Notes under the pieces: generated by a model
Database searches by the model: none
The model's input: the letters and a program-made list of their open reading frames with translations, nothing else
What the model was told of the DNA's origin: nothing
Origin: Neostapfia colusana
Taxonomy: Eukaryota; Streptophyta; Magnoliopsida; Poales; Poaceae
NCBI GenBank assembly: GCA_030760725.1
Contig: JASWHV010000009.1
Coordinates: 108,573,854-108,637,853 of the forward strand
Direction: 5' to 3'
Length of the DNA stretch: 64,000 nucleotides
Translations under genes and position numbers: made by a program
Shown here: piece after piece, positions 46,033 through 57,062 of the stretch
Numbering within the stretch: position 1 is the first letter of the stretch
Layout of the letters: every line of letters starts with the position of its first letter

Positions 46033-46233
46033 CTTACTGGACCAGTGATACCTCTCCTCCATTACTCTCTTGTATGGTTGAACAAAATCATGAAGTATAG
46101 AGGAATTCCATTTTTGTACTACTCATCACCAATAAATACACCACTCCAACTACAACAACAGTCCACTACATGACAAAGGGCACTACTGGGCTCTGATTGC
46201 TATCCACCATGCATGAGCGGTACCTCCATTGAT

Positions 46234-47701
46234 GGTAAACACCTCAAAGAGCTGCTCACCAAGGCCCATTAATCCAAACTGGTAAAACATTCAAGGCACC
46301 TTTTACATCCTAGTGATGTGACCCATCATAGTGTGAAGAAGGTGTAAGGGTTGCTTAAATTCACACAATTCACATGCTATGGTGTCGGACCATTAGGGAG
46401 GACTCGAACAACTATGTAGCCGGGTTGAGCATGCAACACATGTTCTACTCTATAGCCAGTCAAGCTAGGTTGAGGCCAGAAAAAAGCACCAAGTGACAAA
46501 CACTACTGTCGTTAGTCCACTTGGTGACTCTGTTGGAAAGATCAATGACAAGGATACGCTCATGGTCGCCCCTAAATTTTATCAAGAAAAGTGGTGGGTC
46601 CTGGATGGTTGATGGTGCAAGGCATGGACGCTGATGAACGGAGGATCGTAGATGAGTGAGCGCCACGAGCTGCAGACGATACAAGGGTGAAAGAGGTCCT
46701 TCATGCATATAGAGTGTGCTTTAACCACAAGAGACCCATACCAGTGTGCAGGTCACATGCCAACACTGTCATTGTTATCATGGAAACATGTAGCATTTCA
46801 CCACAACATTGTCAAATGCTCAAGTAATTATGCATAAGAGTGTTACCCGACTTTATGGTAAACAAATCAAAGAGTTGTTGGTCAAGGCCCATGAATACAA
46901 GCTTGTTGAACATTCGGACCACCTTGTACACCATGGTGGATTTGGCGTGTCCTAGAGTTAAAATGGTGTAAGAATTGTTTAAGTTCACATAACTTACATG
47001 CTCTAGCGCCGGACCCTCAAGGACGATGTGACCAACTACGGTAGCTAGGTCGAGCACATGGCATCTGTTTCACTCTTAGCTATACGAGCTAGGTTTAGGC
47101 AAGAAAAAATACTTAGTGATGCGCACTAGTGTCATCAACCTGCTTGATGACATGGATGTGCTCCTGGTTACCCTTGAATTTTACCAAGAAAAGTGGTCCG
47201 TATGGCGTGTGGCATGGATGCTAATGAACAGATGATAGTGGATGAGTCAACGCCAAGATATGCAGACAACACAGAGGTGGTAGAGGTCCTTCATATACAG
47301 TGTGCTTCAACCACAAGAGGCACATACAAGTGTGCAAGTCACATGTCAACACTTGTGACACACACCACCACGTGCAATGCTACAAACCATATCATTGGTC
47401 TCACAGAAATATGTAGAATTGCACCACAAAATTGTCAAATGCTCACGAGAGGTAGAACCATTGATGATAGACACCTCAACGAGATGCTAACCAAAGCCTG
47501 TGAATCCAGGACGGTTGAACATTACACCTTGGTGGATGCAAAAAGGTGTAACAACTGCTTAAGTTAATACAATTCACATGCTCTCGTGTCGACCATCACG
47601 GAGGACATGAACAACTCTGATGGACGTGTTGAGCACATGACACCTGTTTCACTCTATAACTAGAGAAGCTAAGTTCAGGTGTGAAAACATCAACTAGTGA
47701 C
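46234..47701 (-). repeat. Tandem array of about 615-bp repeat (repeat A), F-box-like coding remnant
   Basis: Landmark 'ggtaaacacctcaaagag' and variants recur at 46234, 46857 and 47466 (spacing 623 and 609). The third unit is cut at 47701 by C3 and resumes at 54547. Minus-strand pieces shared by copies include FLIKFRGDHERILVIDLSNR (46460-46708 frame), VYKVVRMFNKLVF and QQLFDLFTI (46812-47057 frame). The patterns YKV.RMFN and LFEVFTI resemble the associated domain of plant F-box proteins, but this is tentative. No copy is open throughout. Confidence 0.5.
47697..47701. repeat. Target-site copy of C3, left (GTGAC)
   Basis: GTGAC here equals GTGAC at 54547-54551 after the 3' LTR. The flanking repeat A is continuous when C3 is set aside. 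Confidence 0.9.
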
Positions 47702-48145
47702 TGTTGGGATCAACTTTTTGATCTCCAACTCGCAAACGTCCCAACGGACGTTCCGAGTATTCCTCCACCACGCGCCCTGATCGGGGGCGCCAACTAATCT
47801 ATGGTTGTGGGCCCCCTCGTGCACCGTGCAATATAAAAGGAGGGGAACACCGGGGCACGAAAAACCAACGTTTTCGTGACTCAAAACCGACCCCAACAAA
47901 GTCTTTGATCGATCTCTAAGCGCGCGGGAGCATGGGGAAGAGCTCGCGCCGCCATCCATCAGACACCGCTGTATCATGACGTTTGTGCCACCATCTCGAC
48001 TCATTCAAGTTCATTGTCGACATGGCGGCTTCTTCATCCACACATGAAGGTATGTGTGTTCTATGTTCTCGTTCTTCAATATTCAAGAAATAGTTTTAGG
48101 ATTCAATTTTCTCTATGTGAATCCCGTAGATCTTAGAAACCATCA
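47702..48145 (+). repeat. C3 5' LTR, 444 bp
   Basis: TGTTGGGATCAAC...AACCATCA. A TATA-like 'caatataaaagga' lies near 47830. The 3' LTR has an extra 13 bp ('gtggctatcaatc') near its end. Confidence 0.95.
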
Positions 48146-48146
48146 A

Positions 48147-48160
48147 TGGCGTCAAGAGCC
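48147..48160 (+). other. C3 primer binding site, degenerate
   Basis: TGGCGTCAAGAGCC lies one base after the LTR. It is close to the TGGTATCAAGAGCC type used by many plant Copia elements. Confidence 0.7.
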
Positions 48161-48815
48161 GGGCCAGTATTCACTAGGTCCATTCAGGATTTATTTATAT
48201 TTTAGAATCCACACAATGAACAAACATAAATGGTGAGAAAACCAATTTAGAGTAAGAAAAATGAAGGGTACTAACAGGAAAAAGCAAGCAGCAAGTAAAA
48301 AAAACAAAAAAAAACTCGGTGCCGCCGGAAAGAACTCGGCGGCGGGATGCTCCCACACGAAGGTGAGCGCGTGCTCACCGGCAAGCAGCCTCACAACAGA
48401 GCCGGTCACCGGCCATGCAATCTCCTCCCTCTCTGTAGTCGCTCTTCTCTATAGAGGCCAAGATTAATGGTAGAAAAGAGGTGGCGGTTGAAGGAGACAG
48501 AAGGGAGGGAGAGAAATGAAGTTAGGGTTCTGAAAGGGAGCCTTTGGATGGGTATTTTGTAGCTCTGAAATTGATGCTCAGCCGTTAGATCGTTTTGGAT
48601 GGTGGAGATCTGTTTTAGAGTTGAGAAAAAGAAAATGGGCCAAGGAAAACCGGCCCACTAACGCGTGCAGGAGGTACCTGCCCTAACGGACGCGCCACCA
48701 GCTTGTCAGGCGAAGCCGAAACCTAACAGGCGCGCCGTGGCTCAAACCCTAACAGGTGTGGGCGCGGCCCATAGGGCGCACTATTGCTACCAGTCCAGTA
48801 TAAAAGAAAAACTGG

Positions 48816-48887
48816 TGCTCACCATGGGGATCAAACCCGCGACCTCAAGGATGAGAGCTTCCTGCTCTACCAACTGAGATAGAAAGC
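48816..48887 (-). pseudogene. tRNA-Lys-like pseudogene
   Basis: The minus strand has a D-arm CTCAGTTGGTAGAGC, an anticodon loop region CTCTCAT, CCTTGAGGTC, and a T-arm GCGGGTTTGATCCCC followed by GGTGAGC and then a T-run (GTTTTTC). The order and spacing follow plant tRNA-Lys closely. The acceptor stem has lost a base, the anticodon stem no longer pairs, and the T-loop lacks the usual TTCGA. It could be a decayed tRNA gene or the head of a tRNA-derived SINE. Confidence 0.55.
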
Positions 48888-49292
48888 TTGTTGTGCTATG
48901 CTAAGAGACTAAGGCTTATCATACTTAGATGCCTAAATGAATGTGCTGCCCGGATAAAAGAATTTGGGCCACAGAGAATTCATTTGTTTGGCTAAATGTT
49001 AATTGGGCTACACAGAATTTTGGGATAAGAATTAACTCTGAATATTATCAGTTTTCAGTAATTTAACTACAGTTTTAAATATAGTTATTTCAGTTAACTA
49101 GCAAAATTAATTTCTCAGTCATATTAATTCAGTTAATTATGCTGCTGTGGATAATTAAGTTAAATTAAGTATCTTTGTTAAGCTTCCGCTGTTGTAATTA
49201 AGTTGAGTAGTTTTCTAATTAAACTTCAATTGATAAATTTAATTAGGAAAATTTGATTAAGTCTTCTCTTAATTAAGTTATAGTAATTCTGT

Positions 49293-49590
49293 TAAGTAGC
49301 CAATTTGAACAACAAAATTTACTATATATTAAGTTTGATTTAAGTTACTTAATTCGTGGAAATTTTATTGAGTAGCCAACGTGAAAAATAAAATTTGTCA
49401 TGTTTAATATTGATTTTCAATGTTTTGTTTTTTTATTGAGTAGCCAACGCGAAAGATAAATGCACAACATTTCTGATTGATTAAGATAATAGAAAAATTT
49501 GTTGAGTAGCCAACGTGAAAGACAAAATTTGCTATGTTTTTGAATGTTGTATTTTGTCAAGTAGTCAACGTGAAAGACAAAAGACGACAT
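49293..49590 (+). repeat. Five imperfect repeats in the C3 leader
   Basis: The motif 'gagtagccaacgtgaaagac' and variants recur at about 49293, 49369, 49438, 49503 and 49558, each followed by an A/T-rich 'aaaatttg' stretch. Spacing shortens from 76 to 55 bases. Confidence 0.8.
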
Positions 49591-49650
49591 TCCATTTTGT
49601 TTAAGTTTTGTTATGAATTCTACTTAATATTATACAATTTTCATCATGAA

Positions 49651-52600
49651 GGTTTCTCCAAAATTTCTTCTGCACGGAATTTGATCACTGCCATAGAGCA
49701 CCTAAATAGAGGGAATTTTAGCTCATGGAGAGAGAAGTTAGAGATTGGATTGGCAATCTCAAAGATTGATCTAGCACTGACCACTCCACACCCAACTAAG
49801 CCTGGGGTTCCGATTCCTTATGAGGGAAAGAATCCCGATGCTTTCGATGTGAGGAAGGCAGAATACGGAAGTGCAAGATTCAAATACAATGGAGATCATA
49901 TGAAGTGGATCCAGTCAAATAGAAAATGGTTGATGATTATTAAGGGTTCCATCACTGAGGCAATTAGGGAAGCAATCCATGATTGTTTTATAACTACTGA
50001 GTACCTCAAGAAGGTAGAGAGTCAGTTTACTGGCTCTTACATGGCTTATGCAAGTACTCTTATTAAGAGGCTTGTGACTAAGAAGTACGCTAGAGGTGGT
50101 GTGTGTGCGCACATTCTTAGGATGACAAACATGGCCTCTAAGTTGAAGGCTCTGAAAATGGGGCTTAAAGATGAGTTCCTTGTGCATCTCATCTTTGCCT
50201 CACTTCCTAAGGAGTTTGAGGCATTTATCATCAACTATAACTCTCAGCCTGAGCGATGGACCATTGAGAAGCTTACGGCCATGTGCATTCAGGAATAAGA
50301 ACGCATTAAGTCTTTGTGTAATGACTCCATTAATTATGCAAAAGGTAAGAGTAAGGCTCAGAAGAGTTATTTGAGTTATTTTATTAAAATAGTTCTTCTA
50401 AGCAATCTTTTAAGACACATAGCACTCCACACAAGTTTGAAGATAAGGGTAAGGCACCTCAACATCCTCCTCAAAAGGATGTGAAGGTCGATAAAGATCA
50501 TTGTAGATTTTGCAAGCAGAAAGGCCACTATCAGAAGGACTATGTTGGCTTCCTGAAGTGGTGTTGTAAGAATGGTAGTAATTTTATTACCTTTGTTGAT
50601 GAATACCTGTTTTTAGATTATTCACAATCTACTTGGTGAATTGACTCAGGTGCCACTATGCACGTTTGTAATTCGTTACAGGGATTTGCTACGATGAGGA
50701 CCCTAAGAAAAGGGGAAAGAGCCATTAAAGTCGCTGATGGCTATGAAGCTGAAGTCGAAGCCATCGGAGATCTCCCATTAGTACTTAGAGATAGTTTTAT
50801 ACTTAAGCTTAATAATGTTCTTTATGTACCCTCTTTAAAGAGGAATTTGATTTCTGTATCATGCTTGGATGATTCTGGATATATATGTCACTATGGCAAT
50901 GATAGATGTTTGATTAAGTTTAATAATAAGGTTATGGGTCTTGCCTTCCGATAAGACATGTTATATTTGTTATCATTGCATGATAATATTAACATGGTAA
51001 GTAATGATCAAATATCCTTTCATAATGACTTAGTATTTCATAAGCGCAAAAGAATTGACCCTGAAACGTCATTGAAATTATGGCATTCTCATTTAGGCCA
51101 TATTTCTAGGGGGAGAATTGAGCGCTTGGTTTCAGAATCAATTCTTGCCCGCTTAGACTTTTCGGATTCCGAACAATGCATTGATTGCATTAAAGGAAAA
51201 TACATTAAGAAAATTAAGAAAAATGCCAAATGTAGTACGGGAATTTTAGAAATAATACACACGAACATTTTTGGTCCGTTCCCGTATCATCCATGGATGG
51301 GTATGATTCATTCATAACGTTTACGTATGATTATTCACACTATGGCTACATTTATCCAATTAAGAAAAGATATGAAGCATTGGATAAATTCAGGATATTT
51401 AACACTAAAGTTGAAAATCATCATAATTTAGAAATTAAGATAGTAAGATCCGACCATGGAGGGGAGTACTATGGTCGTCATACCTCGTATGGCCAAGTTC
51501 CTGGACCTTTTGCAAGGTTTTTGCAGGAAAATGGCATAGTCGTCCAATATTCTACGTCAGACAAGCCTCAGCAGAACGGAGTAGCAGAACGGCGTAACCG
51601 TACGCTAACGGATATGTTAAGAAGTATGTTAAGTTATTATACTTTGTCTATTGGTCTATGGATGGAGGCGTTAAAAATCTCCATTCATATTCTTAATCGG
51701 GTACCTAGTAAGTCGGTGTAAAAGACACCGTATGAGTTGTGGACAGAACGTAAGCCCACACTTAATTATTTCCATGTGTGGGGTTGTCCTGCTGAGGCAA
51801 AAGTGTTTAACCCAAACATTGGTAAGTTAGATTCTAAGACAGTAGGTTGCCATTTTATTGGCTATCCAGAAAAGAGTAGGGGCTATCGTTTCTACTGTCC
51901 TGACCGACACACTAAGTTTGTAGAAACGAGGCATGTCGTTTTTTAGAGGATGCTATGACCAGGGGGAGTATGGTACCCCGAGAAATTTATCTTGAGGAGA
52001 AGTAGGTGTATGCACCCACTCCGATGATTTAAGAACCATATTTCTCGATACCTGCTGTAGTTGAACCAACAGTTCCCGCTGCTGTTGTTTCAACACCTGT
52101 TGTTAGTCCCTCATCAGTGACACCAATAGTAAGTGAGGCCCCTGTTCTACAGTAACTAGCTCAATTTTCTGAGCCGCTAGAGTCGGTCACTGCTAATGAT
52201 GTGGAGCAATAACCGCCTCAAATAGAAGATAATGTGCCAAATAGAAGATTTCAAAGAGTAAGAAGACCAGCTATTCCTAATGATTATGAGATCTATATGA
52301 GTGAAGATTTTCAAATGGAGGATGATCCCACCTCATTTGAATAAGCTATGAGAAGTTCTCAATCATCCGAGTGGCGTAAAGCCATGGAGGATGAAATGAG
52401 TTAAATGAGTGCCAACAAAGTCTGGGAACTAGTCAAAATTCCTAATGGAGCCAAAACAGAAGGCTGTAAGTAGGTCTACAAGATTAAGCGTGACTCCAAA
52501 AGGAAAATGAAAAAATATAAGGCCAGAGTTGTGGCAAAAGGCTTCACTCAAAGAGAAGGCATAGATTATAATGAGACGTTTTCACTTGTCTCTACTAAGG

Positions 52601-53856
52601 ATTCATTCAGAATCATTATGGCCTTAGTGGCACATTATGATTTAGAATTACATCAGATGGATATAAAAATGGCGTTTCTCAATGGTGATCTATATGAGGA
52701 CGTCTATATGACACAACCGGAAGGTTTTTTCATTAAGGGTAAGGAACATATGGGATGCCGATTAAGAAAGTCCATCTATGGACTTAAACTCTAGGCAATG
52801 GTATCTCAAGTTCGATGAGACTATAAGAAAGTTTGGGTTAAAGAGAATGAGGAGGACAATTGCATATATGCTAAGTTTAAGAATGGGAAATCTATTTTCC
52901 TTGTTCTGTATGTAGATGACATATGACTTGCAAGTAGTGATGTCAATCTACTATTAGAAACTAAGAAATTTTTGTCCTCCAACTTTGATATGAAGGATCT
53001 TGGTGAAGCATCCTACTTGTTAGGAACTTAGATTCACCGAGATAGAAGTAAGGGGGTATTGGGTTTATCCAAAAAGACATGCTTAGAAAGTGTACTCAGG
53101 AAGTACGAAATGTATGCAAGTAAACCCTCGCATGCTCCTATAGTCAAGGGCGATAAGTTTGGGAACTTTCAGTGTCCCAGGAACAAATATGAGATCGATC
53201 AAATGAAACCAGTTCCATATGCTTCTGCTGTCAGAAGCCTTATGTATGCTCAAGTATGTACTCGCCCTGACTTAGCGTTCGTAACTGGGATGCTTGGCAG
53301 ATATCAGGCCAATCCAGGAATTAATCACTGGAAGGCAGTTAAGAAAGCATTAAGTTATGTGGGAGGCACAAAAGGCCTCATGTTAACGTATATAAGCCAA
53401 ACCCACTCGAGGTATGGGATACTCAGACTCAGATTTTTCGGCTTGTGTGGATACTAAGAAATCCACGTCATGTTACATATTCACCCTCGCAAATGGAGAT
53501 ATATCATGGAAAAGCTCCAAAAAGCCGTCACTGCATCATCCACAATGCATGCCGAGTTTGTTGCTTGTTATGAGGCAACGAGGCAGGCATTATGGCTTGA
53601 AAAATTTCTACCCGGTCTTAGAGTGGTCGACAGCATTGAAAAACCACTTAACTTATACTATAAAAATGAACCCGCAATATTGTACTCTCATAAGAACAAG
53701 TCGAGTGGTGCTGGCAAACACACCGACATTAAGTTTTATGTTGTGAAACATAAAATCCAGGATCATACCATTAGTCTTGAGCATATTAGTACAAAGCGTA
53801 TGCTTGCGGATCCGCTTACTAAAGGTCTTCCTCCCAATGTGTTCAAGAACACGTAG
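49651..53856 (+). pseudogene. pol: C3 gag-pol, many stops
   Basis: Gag (49651-50340) reads IEHLNRGNFSSWREKLEIGL and LKMGLKDEFLVHLIFASLP. A zinc knuckle near 50504 has its last Cys changed (CRFCKQKGHYQKDY). Protease IDSGATMHVCN follows a stop near 50638. Integrase: LWHSHLGHISRGRIERL, VRSDHGGEYYG, NGVAERRNRTL. RT: KARVVAKGFTQREGIDYNET, LHQMDIKMAFLNGDL, then LYVDDI followed by a stop near 52925. RNase H continues in shifted frames (GYSDSDFSACVDTKKS, STMHAEFVACYEATRQALWL) and ends with MLADPLTKGLPPNVF at 53856. A dozen or more lesions show long decay. Confidence 0.9.
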
Positions 53857-54078
53857 CCGGCATGGGATTAAGGGAAAACCTATGTTCACCTGGATACTTA
53901 GGGGCCATCTGAGTGTAAAGTTATTTCTAAGTGTAAGATGTATTGTAGTCATCGAGTCAGATAGTACGTAATTGGCTATTCTGATGCGATGTACTCAGTA
54001 TGTCGAACATGAAGAAGTGAACACTAAGTTTAGTTTAAGAAATTAAGTAAGTTTTGATAAGAATGATCTGTGGAGATC

Positions 54079-54089
54079 AAGGGGGAGAA
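54079..54089 (+). other. C3 polypurine tract
   Basis: AAGGGGGAGAA directly before the 3' LTR. Positions 53857-54078 between pol and this tract hold no gene. Confidence 0.9.
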
Positions 54090-54546
54090 TGTTGGGATCA
54101 ACTCTTTGATCTCCAACTCGCGTCCCTACGAACGTTCCGAGTATTCCTCCACCACTCGCCCTGATTGGGGGTGCCAACCAATCTATGGTTGTGGGCCCCC
54201 TCATGCACCGCGCAATATAAAAGGAGGGGAACACCGAGGGCACGAAAAACCAACATTTTCATGACTCAAAACCGACCCCAACAAAGTCTTTGATCCGATA
54301 TCTAAGCGCGCAGGAGCACGGGGAAGAGCTCGCACCGCCGTCCATCAGACACCGCTGTACCACGAAGTTTGTGCCTCCATGTCAACTCATTCAACTTCAT
54401 CATCTACATGGCGGCTTTGTCATCCACACCCGAAGGTATGTGCGTTCTAAGTTCTCGTTCTTCAATATTCAAGAAAGAGTTTTAGGATTCAATTTTCTCC
54501 ATGTGAATCCCATAGATCTAGTGGCTATCAATCTTAGAAACCATCA
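54090..54546 (+). repeat. C3 3' LTR, 457 bp
   Basis: TGTTGGGATCAAC...AACCATCA, followed by the target copy GTGAC at 54547-54551. Confidence 0.95.
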
Positions 54547-54741
54547 GTGACAAGTACAAGTGTTGTCAATCTTCTTGAGGACTCTATGGGAAAGCGCAAT
54601 GACATGGATGTGCTTCTGGCCGCCCCTACATTTGACCAAAAAGAAGCGGTCCTGGATGGCGTATGGCCTGGACATCGATGAACAAAGGATCATAGATGAC
54701 ATGGAGGTGATAGAGATCCTTTATATAGAGTGTGCTCTATG
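54547..54741 (-). repeat. Repeat A, continuation after C3
   Basis: Resumes the unit cut at 47701 ('gaaagcgcaatgacatggat' matches 'gaaagatcaatgacaaggat' at 46531) and runs to the start of a zinc-finger gene fragment. Same minus-strand decayed frame as at 46234-47701. Confidence 0.65.
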
Positions 54742-55182
54742 GAGTTCTGCGTCCTGTTTCGTTCACGCTTTGATCGTGCCGCCGACATCCTGCCGCGCCA
54801 CGCATTGCTGTAACGCTACCACACTCAGCAGTCGTCGCAAGCTACTCTGCTGGTGGTGTTGGAACAAGAAGTTGAGGCATTTGGGCTACAACAAAAAGGG
54901 GAAGGCGGACTCCTTGAGCTGTGGTGGTCGTGAGTCCACAGCCTCGGTGTGTTGCATGAGCCCCATTGCGGGAGCGTCGTCTTCAGGTACGCCGTGCAGG
55001 AACCGGTAGGAGGAGCCACTTTTGCAGAACCCTGGCACGAGGTACAGGCACGGCCACCATGCATCCACATCGGCGTTGCTCAGTGAGAAGATCCGGCAGT
55101 GTCCATGATTCGCTGATGACTAGTAGTCGTACTCATCAGAGTACAACGCCACACTGTCCTCGCATCCCATCTGCTCAACAGA
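54742..55182 (-). pseudogene. CCCH zinc-finger gene fragment, copy 1
   Basis: The minus strand reads ISESWTLPDLL in one frame and CLYLVPGFCKSGSSYRFLHG in another near 55060-55000, then VPEDDAPAMGLMQHTEAVD and QLKESAFPF...KCLNFLFQHHQQS. The pattern CLYxxxGFCKxGSxCRFxHG, followed by an acidic stretch, ASAFPF and KCLNFLLQQQ, is characteristic of plant CCCH-type zinc-finger proteins of the CCCH plus RRM group. The third zinc ligand is Tyr here. There are no intact ends, introns or start; it is a captured fragment. Confidence 0.65.
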
Positions 55183-55943
55183 TGGTGTGGGTGCTGATGA
55201 ACAAAGGATTGTAGATGGGTGAGCGCCCCGAGTTGCTGATGACACACAGGGGTCCTTCACATAGAGTACGCTTCATCACATACCATACAAGTATGCAAGA
55301 CACATGTCAACACTAGTAGCACACATGCACTGTCTAAAAAGCTACAAACCAGCTCACTAGTGTCACAAAACAGGTATCATTGCAACAAAAAATTGTCAAA
55401 TGCTCAAGTAATTATAATATACAAAAAAGCTGGGTTGAGGCAAGAAAACATCATCTGGTGACGAGCACTAGTGTTATCAATCCGCTTGATAACTCTGTTG
55501 GAAAGATCAACAACATAGATGTGCTCCTGGTTACCTCTGAGTTTTACCTAGAAAAGCTATCCTGGAAGGCGCATGGTGTGGATTTTGATGAACATAGGAT
55601 CGTAGATTGGTGGGCACCACGAGTTACAGATGACATGGAGAGGACAGAGGTCCATCAGACACAAGAGACACATACAAGTGTGTAAGTCACATGCCAACAC
55701 TAGTAGTACACATGCACTGACAAAAAAGCTACAAACCAGCTCATTGGTGCATACAAACATGTAGCATGACACCATGACATTGTCAAATGCTCAAGTGATT
55801 ATGCATAAGAGTGGTACAATCATTCATGGTAAACACCTCAAATAGATGCTGACCAAGAAACTGGAATCAATATTCGTTGAACAATAAGAGCACCTTGTAC
55901 ACCCTAGTGGATGTGACCCGTCCTAGCCTGGGGAAGGTGTAAG
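55183..55943 (-). repeat. Repeat A, copies with internal rearrangement
   Basis: Starts with 'gatggtgtgggtgctgatgaac' and passes the landmark 'aaatgctcaagtaattat' twice (55403 and 55787). It ends with 'ggtaaacacctcaaatagatg' (55829) and 'ggaaggtgtaag', where the hAT-like end begins. Compared with 46234-47701, part of a unit is missing between the two landmarks. Confidence 0.65.
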
Positions 55944-56257
55944 TAGGGATGAAAACGGGACAGGAAAATCTGTTCCCATCCCGTCCAGTATACAGTTTTC
56001 CCATTCATTTTTAAAATATTTGGGAATTATTCGAAATCCGGACGAATCGGGTTAGGGGTCGTCAGAAACAAGATCAAAAAATGGTTGATGCATGTTCTCG
56101 ATTGTATTGCGGTTCGCATTTTTTATTCGGTACATCCCGTCTTTTCCCATATTTATGTTTATCGGGATTCAGCCCGGCCAACCCAACATACCAAAAGCCT
56201 GCAACGGCTCCAGGCCAACCGCCTTAGGCCTCCAGATCCACCACAGTAAAGACTAGC
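55944..56257 (+). mobile_element. Ac-like hAT terminus, copy 1
   Basis: Starts TAGGGATGAAAACGGGACAG, which resembles the (C/T)AGGGATGAAAACGG ends of plant hAT elements of the Ac group. It goes on with subterminal 'cgggat' and 'cccgtc' motifs in both directions. No transposase and no partner terminus are seen. The same 310-bp stretch precedes each zinc-finger fragment in the array. Confidence 0.5.
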
Positions 56258-56707
56258 CACAATTCCACTTCGACACACGACTCCAGTCCATAAGCATCGA
56301 GTGGCACCGCGCGCTGCTGCCTGATTCTGCAGTGTTCTGCCGCTCTGTTCTGCCACATGCTGCTGCCCGGTTCCGTTCCACTTTGCATCGTGCCGCCGAC
56401 AGCGTGCCACGAGCTACTCTGCTGGTGCTGTTGGAACAAGAAGTTGAGGCCTTTGGGCTACAACGAGAAGGGGGAGGCGGACTCCTTGAGCTGCGGTGGT
56501 TGTGCGTCCACAGACTCGGTGTTCTGTATGAGCTCCATCGCTGGAGCATCGTCTTCAGGTAAGCCGTGCAGGAACCGGTAGGAGAAGCCGCTCTTGCAGA
56601 ACCCTGGCACGAGGTACAGGCACGACCTCCATGCGTCCACATAAGCATCGTTTAGCCAGAAGCTCCGGCAGTGTCCTTGGTTCGCTGGCTACCAGCAGTC
56701 ATACTGA
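56258..56707 (-). pseudogene. CCCH zinc-finger gene fragment, copy 2
   Basis: Minus strand: CLYLVPGFCKSGFSYRFLHG, LPEDDAPAMELIQNTESVD, QLKESASPFSL and GLNFLFQQHQQSS. Upstream SPANQGHCRSFWLNDAYVDA is in the same frame and fits the segment before the finger in plant CCCH proteins. The third ligand is again Tyr. The right part is shorter than in copies 1 and 3 and meets the short repeat A remnant at 56708. Confidence 0.65.
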
Positions 56708-56747
56708 TTAGTGGATGTGACCCGTCCTAGCGTGAGGAAGGTGTAAG
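56708..56747. repeat. Short remnant of repeat A
   Basis: Only 'tagtggatgtgacccgtcct' to 'gaaggtgtaag' remains between copy 2 of the zinc-finger fragment and the next hAT-like end. In the neighbouring module this stretch is about 750 bp. Confidence 0.7.
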
Positions 56748-57062
56748 TAGGGCTGAAAACGGGACAGGAAAATGCCCTTTACGTCCCGTATACTGTTTTT
56801 TGCGTTCATTTTGGAAATATTCGGGAATTATTCAGAATCCGGACGAAAAGGGTTCGGGGGTCGTTTGGAACAAGATCAAAAAATGGTTGATGCATTTTCA
56901 CGATTGTATTTGCAGTTCTCAATTTTTTTATTCGGTACATCCTGTATTTTTGTCATCTTATGTTAATCAGGATTCAGCCCGGCCCAACCCGACAACCAAA
57001 AAGCTCACAACGGCTCCAAGCCCAACGCCCCATGCCTTCTGGTCCCCCACGGTAAAGCCCTG
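56748..57062 (+). mobile_element. Ac-like hAT terminus, copy 2
   Basis: Starts TAGGGCTGAAAACGGGACAG; otherwise parallel to 55944-56257, with the same junction 'gtgtaag' on its left. Confidence 0.5.

Larger units (their letters stand above)
48161..49650 (+). other. C3 long leader between primer site and gag
   Basis: Nearly 1.5 kb without a gag frame. It holds A-rich and GC-rich blocks up to 48810, a tRNA-Lys-like sequence on the minus strand (48816-48887), an AT-rich stretch, and five imperfect 55-76-bp repeats (49293-49590). Such length is unusual for the family, and part may be later insertions. Confidence 0.6.
47702..54546 (+). mobile_element. Copia element C3, plus strand, old and decayed
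   Basis: A 6,845-bp element with LTRs of 444 and 457 bp that differ at many positions (roughly a tenth by eye), a primer site, a long leader (48161-49650), a broken gag-pol and a polypurine tract. Perfect 5-bp target copies define the ends. It split a unit of repeat A. Confidence 0.95.

Noticed and set aside
47193..47567. 124-codon plus-strand frame in repeat A
   Set aside because: Not kept open in the other copies of the repeat and shows no domain; the minus strand gives the more gene-like peptides.
48816..48887. Functional tRNA-Lys gene
   Set aside because: The acceptor stem is a base short and mispaired, the anticodon stem is disrupted and the T-loop is altered.
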